From assembly GCF_003201875.1 (NCBI RefSeq), contig NZ_QJKD01000003.1, positions 310,001 through 374,000 of the forward strand: a DNA stretch of 64,000 bases, read 5' to 3'. Positions 44,800-52,356 of the stretch are shown here, one piece after another. This DNA is from Hungatella effluvii (GTDB taxonomy: Bacteria > Bacillota > Clostridia > Lachnospirales > Lachnospiraceae). Each line of letters opens with the position of its first letter. Within the stretch, counting starts at the first letter, position 1. The translations under genes and the position numbers were made by a program. The notes below the pieces were generated by a model, which had not been told where the DNA came from, searched no databases, and saw only the letters and a list, made by a program, of their open reading frames with translations.

Positions 44800-44819
44800 C
44801 CAGTGCCGGACGGCACTGG
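44800..44819. other. GC-rich hairpin between sulfatase and binding-protein genes
   Basis: CCAGTGCC and GGCACTGG form an 8-bp stem with a 4-nt loop, 17 nt past the sulfatase stop. No T-run follows on either strand, so it may limit read-through or stabilise mRNA rather than act as a classic terminator. Confidence 0.4.
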
Positions 44820-44836
44820 TCCAATGCTGTGGGAGA

Positions 44837-46291
44837 TTAGTCACTGAATCTGACATCCCTGATTGTTCCAGCCATTTCCAATGGTTCAAACCGGACATCC
44901 TGTCCATATTCTTCAAAATTCCACGCGGTCCTGCCGGTCTCTCTCACCTTCACCCCAAGAACACGTTTCAGCAGAATCAGCGTCAGTTCCTGTCTGATTC
45001 CGGCATATTCAGGATCATCGTAGAGATTGTGCAGTTCCCTGGGATCACTGTCAATCCGGTATAGTTCGCCCTGATCGTCATGGTAAATACTCAGTTTATA
45101 ATTACCTTTCCGCACCATCGCTCCGGGACCAAACGAGGTCGGCGCATGAGGCGCCAAAAGCTTCAGCCCCTTCACCGGCTGTTTATACGTGGGCGCTCCG
45201 CCGCCTGCCTCACAGAGGATCGTCTCCCGCCATTCCTCATATTTCCCCTCTTTCAGTCTGCTGTAAAACGATTGACCGCACATGGTATCCGGTATATTCA
45301 CCGACAGCAGCTCCAAAAGTGTCGGAACTAAGTCAATTTCCTCCACAAGCCCCTGGAACCGTACGCCCTTCTGGCATCCCGGATACTTGAGAATCACCGG
45401 AATACGGGTCAGGCAGTCGTAAAACACTGGTATTTTATGCATCATGTGATGGCTTCCCAGCAGTTCCCCGTGATCGGAAAAGAAAAGTACAACCGTAGTT
45501 TCCTCCAGACCGCGCTCCTTTAAATAAGTCAGAAGACGTTCCACACAGTCATCTACATAGGTGATCTGTCCCATATAGCGGGCGGCCGCATTCCGATAGT
45601 CTTCGTTTGTGCACAAATCCATTTCAGAGTGCGTTCTCCATACTTTACTGCGCACTGGCTCTCCTGTTCCGTCTTTACTCTCATCACAAAAATACCAGTC
45701 CTCCCCAGGCACAATATTATCCGGATCATACATGGTATCATACGGAGGCGGGCACGTAAATGCGGGATGGGGATCCTGATAATTGATCCAGGTAAAAAAT
45801 GGTTTCTCCCTGTTTTCCTCGATAAAGGATATGGCTTCGTTGGTGAGGCGCCCTGTAATATTGAACCGGTGGTCCGGCTCCAGCCGAAAGGAAGACCAGG
45901 AGTGCGTATATTCCTCATGGCCGTCGTAATTACCCAGGCAGATTTCGTCCAGCCCATCCCAGATCCGTTCCAGGTCATCATAGAGGAAGAGATGATTTTT
46001 TCCGTACATTCCAGTCCGGTACCCCTTCTTTTTCAGCTGCGTGACGAGATTTAGAACGTCAGCGCTTATGGCAGACCAGTAATTTCTGTGGTTATGCTCT
46101 GAAAAATACGTGCTGGTGGCAAAACTGATACGGCTCGGCGCACAGAGCGGGGCGGCGCAGTAACAGTTTTCAAAGGTAATTCCCTCCGAGGAAAGCCCAT
46201 CGATTCCGGGAGTCCTGATTTCCTTATTCCCGTAGCAGCCTAAGTAATCCCGGCGCATCTGGTCCGGTGTTACAATAATCAAATTATACAT
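44837..46291 (-). CDS. Sulfatase (formylglycine-dependent, CxPSR type)
   Basis: A type-I sulfatase of about 484 residues. The signature APLCAPSRISFATS carries the Cys (about residue 50) to be converted to formylglycine. IIVTPDQMRRDYLGCYG supplies metal-binding Asp; FFSDHGELLGSHHMMHK carries the second metal set. There is no signal peptide, so it desulfates imported sugars, and it would need an anSME or FGE encoded elsewhere. The ATG at 46291 has AAGGAG 8 nt upstream; a GTG at 46300 overlaps that site. It is next to the ABC/YesMN operon, hinting at a sulfated glycan substrate. Confidence 0.93.
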   Translation of the reverse strand: MYNLIIVTPDQMRRDYLGCYGNKEIRTPGIDGLSSEGITFENCYCAAPLCAPSRISFATSTYFSEHNHRNYWSAISADVLNLVTQLKKKGYRTGMYGKNHLFLYDDLERIWDGLDEICLGNYDGHEEYTHSWSSFRLEPDHRFNITGRLTNEAISFIEENREKPFFTWINYQDPHPAFTCPPPYDTMYDPDNIVPGEDWYFCDESKDGTGEPVRSKVWRTHSEMDLCTNEDYRNAAARYMGQITYVDDCVERLLTYLKERGLEETTVVLFFSDHGELLGSHHMMHKIPVFYDCLTRIPVILKYPGCQKGVRFQGLVEEIDLVPTLLELLSVNIPDTMCGQSFYSRLKEGKYEEWRETILCEAGGGAPTYKQPVKGLKLLAPHAPTSFGPGAMVRKGNYKLSIYHDDQGELYRIDSDPRELHNLYDDPEYAGIRQELTLILLKRVLGVKVRETGRTAWNFEEYGQDVRFEPLEMAGTIRDVRFSD

Positions 46292-46300
46292 GGTATTCAC

Positions 46301-46739
46301 TCCTTCTGCAATTCTGGCACAATGGATTCCGTGCTTGTATGAGTTTTATTTTATCCCATGAACAGAAGAATGCGTGAGAACGAAACTATCGGCTTGGGTT
46401 AAATATTTTCCGATTCTGCTTTTGGGCGGCCTTCGGATCCGTGGCGGCCGGATTCGATTGGTGTCGTGGCCATAAAAGCAGATGTGGAGAAAGCCGGACG
46501 GAAACAAGTAATCGTTTCCGGTCCGGCTTTCTTAATATCTGCTTTTTCTTGCCTTTTTCTTTATTCTTTTCCTTTTCTTTCCTTTTTTCCTTTTGATCCT
46601 GCAATTCAATAATCCTAAAATGTATTAATCCTTTTGCTCTATAACCCTATAATCCTATCACCCAAATCTCCAATATAACCGTTTAACATGAAATTGCGCA
46701 TTGCAGTACCAGGCTGTATCCGAGAATTCCTCTCCGCGC
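46301..46739. other. Gene-free stretch
   Basis: No credible gene. It holds the inverted repeat at 46492-46528 and a low-complexity T/C-rich tract at 46529-46600 (runs of CTTTTT), whose minus-strand reading frame is a Lys/Glu artefact. Confidence 0.7.
46492..46528. terminator. Bidirectional intrinsic terminator
   Basis: AGCCGGAC-GGAAAC pairs with GTTTCC-GTCCGGCT around an 8-nt loop. TTTCTT follows on both strands. It lies downstream of the DUF4272 gene on the minus strand. Confidence 0.7.
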
Positions 46740-47972
46740 CTACGTCGTCGTTGTCACCCGGTCCCAGTCTGCGATTCCATCGGCCTGCACCAGCCAGTTG
46801 AGCGCATAATGCCACTCGAAAACAATATCACTGCTCAGCATCGGAACCTCCTTGTGGTGGACTCTCGCATCGACGCAGGCCCAGTCATACCGCAGCACCA
46901 GATCCTGCATGTCGAGAATCTCCTCCCTGCTGCGAAGCACCGCAGCTTCCATCAGGCTGTCAAAGGTATGGTTCCAGATGACAGCCCCGAGCTCAGAGGC
47001 ATTACAAATTTCTGTCGGTTCCTTCAACTCCATCATGGACAGTGCCCACAAAAGTACAGAGCAGCACTCATACCGCCAGCCAAACCGGTTATGGAGCGCC
47101 GGATCCTTGTCCGGATTTTCGAGATAGTCCCGCTCTTCCGGTGACAGCCAATCCGAAATCTGATAGCGTTCCTCCATCTGCGCGATCTCTTCCGCCGCCA
47201 TTTCCTGGCAGTTTTCAAACTGGCCGCTGGTATAAATCTCAGACTGGACACAAGCGGTAAAAATACAGGCAAGGCGATGAATGATCACTTCCTTGTCCGG
47301 AATTTTACACTCTGATTCGAACACCGACGCCTTCAAATGCTCAAGAAAGGGAATCCCCTTCTCCTTTAAAATGGCGATGGAACGCATTTTCCGTTCTCTG
47401 TCTGCCTCTTCCTCATTTACCTCACGATCCAGAATCGTGGTGCTGGCCTGCGGATAAAACTCTTCAAAATCACTCTTTCCGTCAATCGACAGCAGCAGGC
47501 GGCCATCCCAGTGATACAGATACATATTGGGATACAGCACAAAAGCGCTGAGCTCTTTTGCCATGCCATAAATGGAGTGTATGATACAATTAGTCCTGTC
47601 GCTGTCCTCATCGATTTCGAACCGGATTCCTATGATACAATTAAACAGACGCATCTGGCAGAGGGCCGCTTCCTTCACCTCCTCATTTTCAAGAGGGGCC
47701 TGGGAAAAGAAATTGGCCATTCCATTGGACTGCACCTTCGTCTCCTCGGCGTCCGTTACCAGGTGGAAAACCGCTGCGGTGCCATCCTTAAAACGAATCT
47801 GAAATTCATCTTCGTCCATATAAAAGATCTTGTCCATCACTTCATCAAACAGGCGGCATGCAGTATCCGGCACGGCCTTCCCGTCTTTTCTGCAGGCATA
47901 CAGTGTCAGGACTGCTTCCTGCATCTTTGGTTCTTCCTTTTTAGGCTGAGCCTTCTTTCCAAACAGTTTCAT
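46740..47972 (-). CDS. DUF4272 domain-containing protein
   Basis: A 410-residue soluble protein. The C-terminal half matches DUF4272: EVIIHRLACIFTACVQSEIY, then WRYECCSVLLWALSMMELKEPTEIC, RSREEILDMQDLVLRYDWACVDAR and FEWHYALNWLV. The N-terminal 200 residues are specific to this protein. Function is unknown. It starts 4 nt after the GNAT stop, forming a two-gene operon. Confidence 0.85.
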   Translation of the reverse strand: MKLFGKKAQPKKEEPKMQEAVLTLYACRKDGKAVPDTACRLFDEVMDKIFYMDEDEFQIRFKDGTAAVFHLVTDAEETKVQSNGMANFFSQAPLENEEVKEAALCQMRLFNCIIGIRFEIDEDSDRTNCIIHSIYGMAKELSAFVLYPNMYLYHWDGRLLLSIDGKSDFEEFYPQASTTILDREVNEEEADRERKMRSIAILKEKGIPFLEHLKASVFESECKIPDKEVIIHRLACIFTACVQSEIYTSGQFENCQEMAAEEIAQMEERYQISDWLSPEERDYLENPDKDPALHNRFGWRYECCSVLLWALSMMELKEPTEICNASELGAVIWNHTFDSLMEAAVLRSREEILDMQDLVLRYDWACVDARVHHKEVPMLSSDIVFEWHYALNWLVQADGIADWDRVTTTT

Positions 47973-47976
47973 GGTA

Positions 47977-48477
47977 TTATCCTTTTTCTTTTGGTTTCAT
48001 TGGCAGTGCGTAAACGTATAATCCAGAGGGGAAATCATCGAAATGAAGGATCTCCTGTATCTGAAATCCGCATTTCTCCATCACCTTTCGTGAACCGTAA
48101 TTCTCTTCCACCACATAGGCTTTCAGACCTCTGATTCCCTGCTCCCGTGCAAATGTCTTCAGCAGTTCCACCGCGGCGGTATTGTATCCCTTATTCCAGA
48201 ATCTCTGAAAACTGAACAGAGACACCGAATACTCTCCCCAGTTCTCCTCATCCTGTTTCAGGGCGGCGACTCCTACCGGTTCTCCGCTGTCTGCAATTCG
48301 TATGAGAAAGCCGTAATTTCCTCCTTCCGTATAATGCCGGATGAGTTCTTCTGCCTCCTCCGGCTTCTCATGGGTATCAAAACGCATATATTTTACAATT
48401 TCCGGGTCGGAAGTCATGGAAAATACCGTATCCCTGTCTTCTGCCCTTAATTTGTCCAGCCAAATTTTCTTTTCCAA
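47977..48477 (-). CDS. GNAT acetyltransferase, RimJ/RimL-like
   Basis: A 166-residue GNAT protein of the RimJ/RimL branch: WLDKLRAEDRDTVFSMTSDPEIVKYM at the N-terminus, FQRFWNKGYNTAAVELLKTF acetyl-CoA loop, EENYGSRKVMEKCGF near the end. The start is TTG with GGAGG 11 nt upstream. Such enzymes acetylate protein N-termini or small amines; the substrate is unknown. Confidence 0.88.
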   Translation of the reverse strand: MEKKIWLDKLRAEDRDTVFSMTSDPEIVKYMRFDTHEKPEEAEELIRHYTEGGNYGFLIRIADSGEPVGVAALKQDEENWGEYSVSLFSFQRFWNKGYNTAAVELLKTFAREQGIRGLKAYVVEENYGSRKVMEKCGFQIQEILHFDDFPSGLYVYALPMKPKEKG

Positions 48478-48559
48478 AGTCTTTCAAACCTCCAATTTCC
48501 ATTCTCTATGGCTATTTTACCATAAAAAGTGAGAATTGGAATCCTATATCATTCAATTA

Positions 48560-50329
48560 TTACTTCAGTTCTCCGCTGCCGTCAGCGCCGCGTTTCCCAC
48601 GCATGCCGCCTCCCTGCTGAGGATTATCTGTTATGCCGTTTTCTCCGCCTTCCTCTGGAGTATTATCACCGGATCCATGATTCCGAGGGCCGTTGTTCTT
48701 AAAGTCGTCCATTCCGCCCCCCATTCCGGACCGTGTGCCGGACTGGGTAATGATTCCCGAGACAGTGATTTCCATAGATTCTTCTCCCGCAGCCACCTGA
48801 TACGTCTCCCCGTCCTTTAATTCCGGGGAACCTATAATCAGAGAAGAATACTCCTTATCCGGATTCCCTGACAGAATTACCATTTCATCACCGCTCGTAA
48901 GCGTCCACTCCGTGCCGGCTGTTTTCGTACCAGCAAAATACACGACAATCACATTTTGAGTGGAGTCACTGGAAAATGACTGCAGCATCCCAAAACTGCC
49001 AGTTCCCATAAATGTTCCTCCGCTGATCGTTCCGGTTCCATCGTAATCCAGCGTCCCGTTTCCATTGTCTGTCGGGCCCTCTACGATCACGTTGCCGCCT
49101 TCCATATAGAAATCACCGTTCGAGTCAATGCCGTCTCCAGAGGCGCTGACCTTTAACTCACCCCCGGTAATTTTGATATAGGCGCCTTCCGTTGAACCAA
49201 AAGCGCCTCCTGGGCCTCCCGGCCTTCCTTCCATGCCGGACTCCAGATTACCGGAGCCGTTATTTCCAGAACCGTCATTTCCGGAACCGTCATTTCCGCC
49301 GGCCGCGTTTAAACCGTCGTCTTCCGAGGTAACGTCGATCACGCCGCCATTGATATCAATCGTCAGCCCTTCTATCCCCTCATAACTCTCTATAATAGTA
49401 ATGGTTCCATCGTCGATCACCACCTGATTATCCGCGTGGATTCCATCGTCTCCGGTGGCAATCGTAAAAGTTCCTCCGGTAATGTTCACGTCACCGTTGC
49501 AGTGGACTGCGTCATCCTCCGAATCAATATCAATGGTACCTCCTGATACCTCCAGGAGCGTCTCCGCCTTAATTCCTTTGGCGGCCGCCGTAATGGAAAA
49601 CGTACCATCGGAAATCTTCACATATCCCTTGTCCTCTTCTTCGTCATTGCTGGCCTGAATGCCGTCTTCTCCAGCGTTTAAGTTGAATGTACCTCCTTCT
49701 ATTTCTACTGAATCTTTTCCCTTCATAGCGTCCTGAACCGCATCAATCACGTACGTTCCCGACTTCACTGTCAGATCGTCCTTGCTTCGGATCCCACAAC
49801 CGTAATTTCCTGTAACCGTCAGCGTCCCGCTGCCCTCCAGAATGATATCGTCCTTGCTGAATACGGCTGCATCCGGTTCATCGGCGTCTTCTTCCTCATA
49901 CTGGTACCCGGTTCCATCGGAAATATAATTATCTGTTCCCTCTTCCGTGGTAATTGTGATACTGCCGCTTTTTATTCCATAGACAGCGGACGAGCTGGTA
50001 TTGGATATTGTAAAGCCATCCAGAATCAGGCGGATCTCGTCCTCCTTGCCTGCATTTACTGCAATCTGGCCATCTGTAATCTCTCCGCTGAGCCGGTACG
50101 TTCCCGCCGCCGTAATCGTCACGACACGCTGATCCACCGCGGCTCCCGTTCCGGTCACTGAGACAGAATCTCCCTTTCCGGTTATCACGGTTTCCGTTCC
50201 TACGGCGCTTCCATTGCCTTCTGCCTCAGTATCTTCGAAGGCCTGATCTCCGTTTTTGCTCTGGCAGCCGGTCATCATAATCGCTCCAGCCATAACGAGA
50301 AACAGACCGCGCCTCAATAATTGATTCAT
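48560..50329 (-). CDS. Secreted carbohydrate-binding beta-helix lipoprotein (DUF4353/Cthe_2159-like)
   Basis: A 589-residue secreted protein. The lipobox MTGCQSKN is at residue 22. Repeated short beta-strand units follow, each with GDDG, SGDG or SEDDGLNA motifs, as in the right-handed beta-helix of Cthe_2159, which binds cellulosic or pectic polymers and Ca2+. A Gly/Ser/Asn-rich loop (around residues 345-375) interrupts the helix, and the C-terminus is Gly/Asn-rich. It sits after DUF4956 and VTC-domain genes on the same strand, so it probably belongs to the same surface system. Confidence 0.85.
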   Translation of the reverse strand: MNQLLRRGLFLVMAGAIMMTGCQSKNGDQAFEDTEAEGNGSAVGTETVITGKGDSVSVTGTGAAVDQRVVTITAAGTYRLSGEITDGQIAVNAGKEDEIRLILDGFTISNTSSSAVYGIKSGSITITTEEGTDNYISDGTGYQYEEEDADEPDAAVFSKDDIILEGSGTLTVTGNYGCGIRSKDDLTVKSGTYVIDAVQDAMKGKDSVEIEGGTFNLNAGEDGIQASNDEEEDKGYVKISDGTFSITAAAKGIKAETLLEVSGGTIDIDSEDDAVHCNGDVNITGGTFTIATGDDGIHADNQVVIDDGTITIIESYEGIEGLTIDINGGVIDVTSEDDGLNAAGGNDGSGNDGSGNNGSGNLESGMEGRPGGPGGAFGSTEGAYIKITGGELKVSASGDGIDSNGDFYMEGGNVIVEGPTDNGNGTLDYDGTGTISGGTFMGTGSFGMLQSFSSDSTQNVIVVYFAGTKTAGTEWTLTSGDEMVILSGNPDKEYSSLIIGSPELKDGETYQVAAGEESMEITVSGIITQSGTRSGMGGGMDDFKNNGPRNHGSGDNTPEEGGENGITDNPQQGGGMRGKRGADGSGELK

Positions 50330-50399
50330 CCCATCTCTCCTTTCACTCTTGTAATATCAGTCCCTGTAAAAAATGGATCCTCCAATGTAAATTTCTCAT

Positions 50400-51077
50400 T
50401 TACAACTCCTCTCTGTTCTCTGCTATCCGGCCGCACACAATCGTCAGATTTCCATTTCTGCACCGAATATCGTCGAGCATCGCCTTCTCCTCTTCTTCCT
50501 TTTTCAGTTCGATCCGGTAGCAGAGCTCATAGAGACTTCCCATATTTGTTGTTCGTACCTTCATGAGCACCGCACGCTTCGTATACTTTTCGAATAAATC
50601 ATCGAATATTCCGGCATAATCCAGATTTTCCGGTATGGTGACTTTTAGTTCTTTCTGCGCTAATGACTGGCTGCCAAAAGGAACCGCCGCCAAAACAAGA
50701 ATTGCCGCTCCGATTATGATAAGCAGGAGAACAGCAATTCCCAGATACCCCATTCCTGTCGCCAGGCCGATGGCCATGGCAAGAAACACGCTTCCAATTT
50801 CTCTGGCATTTCCCGGCGCAGACCGGAAACGCACCAGCCCGAACGCGCCCATTACCGCGACACCTGTTCCCAGATTTCCGTTGACCAGCATAATCACCGC
50901 CTGTACCACAGCCGGGAGAATCGCTAACGTCATCACAAAATTTCTTGAACTTGTATTTCTATATGTATGAAGGAATGCCAGAGCAAGTCCAAGTCCCAGT
51001 GAAGTCAAGGTACATATGACCAACTGTGGCATTGTAATCCCGGAGCTGACTGTTTCCGTCAAAATACTGTTAAGCAC
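50400..51077 (-). CDS. DUF4956 membrane protein
   Basis: A 225-residue protein: three to four transmembrane helices (residues 10-125), with GLVRFRSAPGNAREIGSVFLAMAIGLATG, the family signature, then a cytoplasmic domain of about 90 residues. A GTG at 51077 has GGAGG 8 nt upstream and overlaps the VTC gene end by 8 nt. DUF4956 is often next to VTC-domain polyphosphate polymerases; function unknown. Confidence 0.88.
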   Translation of the reverse strand: MLNSILTETVSSGITMPQLVICTLTSLGLGLALAFLHTYRNTSSRNFVMTLAILPAVVQAVIMLVNGNLGTGVAVMGAFGLVRFRSAPGNAREIGSVFLAMAIGLATGMGYLGIAVLLLIIIGAAILVLAAVPFGSQSLAQKELKVTIPENLDYAGIFDDLFEKYTKRAVLMKVRTTNMGSLYELCYRIELKKEEEEKAMLDDIRCRNGNLTIVCGRIAENREEL

Positions 51078-51816
51078 AGACACGCCCTCCTTTTACAGTG
51101 TTTTGTTTGTATTCGGGTTCCGCCCCTTCCTCTCTCAGCAGATACTCCCTGTAGTAACGCCCATACTTCGAGAATGACACAGGATAGATGGAAAGCTCCG
51201 AAAATGCCCGGCTCATCCAGACCGGCATTGCTCCCGGTATCTTTACTTCCATCAGGACACAGCCTGCATCAAGCAGGGAAGTCCCATATGCCGCGGCCCG
51301 CAGATCTAACGCTTCGTTTCTGCATCGTATATCCCAGTCAAAAGTAACCCGCAGTTCTTCATCGGTTTTACAGTAACACGCCACGCGGTCATAAGCCACG
51401 TATGCCGCCGGTTTCAGATGATACCTCTGTTTCATGTACTGTATTTCCCGGAAAATCTGGTTTTCCGACTCTGGAAGAATCCCGTTATTTAAATACAAAA
51501 CGGCAGACACAAGTTCCATTGGTACACGTCTTTTATATACCACACCGCTGTATTTCTTCTTCATTTCCAGAAATACCGTACTCTTTTCATTCACCGCCCC
51601 ATAAGCCCGCAGACGAAGTTTTTCTTTGTATACAGGCCCATCCAGGGACGTTCTGATCAGTTCAAAATCCTTTGTGTCAAAATAAATATTGGAAATGGTA
51701 TGTACTCCATATGCATCGGCTGTCATCCTGTCCTCAAACACCCGTTTCAGACCGAGATACTGTACTTCTGTCAGCAGATATTTCTTTTCATAACGTTCAA
51801 AAATTTCCTGTGCCAT
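51070..51816 (-). CDS. VTC-domain polyphosphate polymerase-like protein
   Basis: A 248-residue stand-alone VTC domain, the catalytic tunnel of yeast vacuolar polyphosphate synthase. Basic and acidic residues typical of the tunnel are visible: RYEKKYLLTE, ISNIYFDTKDFELIR, KEKLRLRAYG, FLEMKKKYSGVVYKRRV and CVLMEVKIPGAMPVW. AGGAGG precedes the ATG. Together with DUF4956 and the beta-helix lipoprotein it forms a conserved-looking three-gene unit. Polyphosphate synthesis is inferred. Confidence 0.9.
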   Translation of the reverse strand: MAQEIFERYEKKYLLTEVQYLGLKRVFEDRMTADAYGVHTISNIYFDTKDFELIRTSLDGPVYKEKLRLRAYGAVNEKSTVFLEMKKKYSGVVYKRRVPMELVSAVLYLNNGILPESENQIFREIQYMKQRYHLKPAAYVAYDRVACYCKTDEELRVTFDWDIRCRNEALDLRAAAYGTSLLDAGCVLMEVKIPGAMPVWMSRAFSELSIYPVSFSKYGRYYREYLLREEGAEPEYKQNTVKGGRVCA

Positions 51817-51944
51817 ATCGGTCCTGCCTCCTTTTCTCTGTGTAATTACCTGCTCTTTGTTTTTTAAGGTGTTTTTATCCTAGCATGAAAAGCTGAAAGA
51901 AAGCTGAAAGGACGGATGGGATTTGGTGATTTTTCTGTGAAAGA

Positions 51945-52190
51945 ATGTCGGAGGTATACTTTTCCAGGATATTCAAAGACGCGCTTGGCCTCCCTTTTAC
52001 GAAATATTTAAACACATACCGGGTCAGAATCGCCTCACGCCTCCTCCGGCAGTCCAATGATTCCCTTAAAAAGATAGCGGAAGAGTCCGGATTTCAGAGT
52101 TATAATTATTTTTTGACTGTTTTCAAGACATATATGGGGGTTACGCCGGTGCAGTATCGGGAAAAACCACCGGATACTTCCACTGATTGA
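51945..52190 (+). pseudogene. Orphan AraC DNA-binding domain fragment
   Basis: An 81-residue fragment with the two HTH motifs of AraC regulators (SEVYFSRIFKDALGLPFTKY; LKKIAEESGFQSYNYFLTVF) and no sensing domain or credible ribosome-binding site. Upstream frames contain stops, so it is best read as the tail of a decayed AraC or YesN gene. It might still be translated from the ATG at 51945. Confidence 0.65.
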
Positions 52191-52300
52191 TACTTATGAA
52201 GCCACTGAACGGACGCTAATCAGGCAAACTGTTTAACGTCCGTTCTGCAGTACAGTATCCTTCTGATATAGGGCAGGTTCATGCCCTCTTCACAAAAAAG

Positions 52301-52346
52301 ATGACAGCCGTCCCCATTAGAGTTATAATATCTCCTTAAAGGAGAT
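52301..52346 (+). promoter_or_regulatory. Promoter of the FUSC gene with palindrome over the start site
   Basis: -35 ATGACA (52301-52306) and -10 TATAAT (52324-52329), 17 bp apart. A palindrome ATCTCCTTAAAGGAGAT (52330-52346) covers the expected transcription start and the ribosome-binding site AAGGAG. Confidence 0.6.
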
Positions 52347-52356
52347 GACTTCACCC

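Noticed and set aside
44800-44819. Strong intrinsic terminator
   Set aside because: Good stem but no T-run on either strand, so it was kept only as a hairpin.
46386-46604. 72-residue minus-strand reading frame
   Set aside because: It is a Lys/Glu/Gln low-complexity translation of a T/C-rich tract and a terminator, with no ribosome-binding site.
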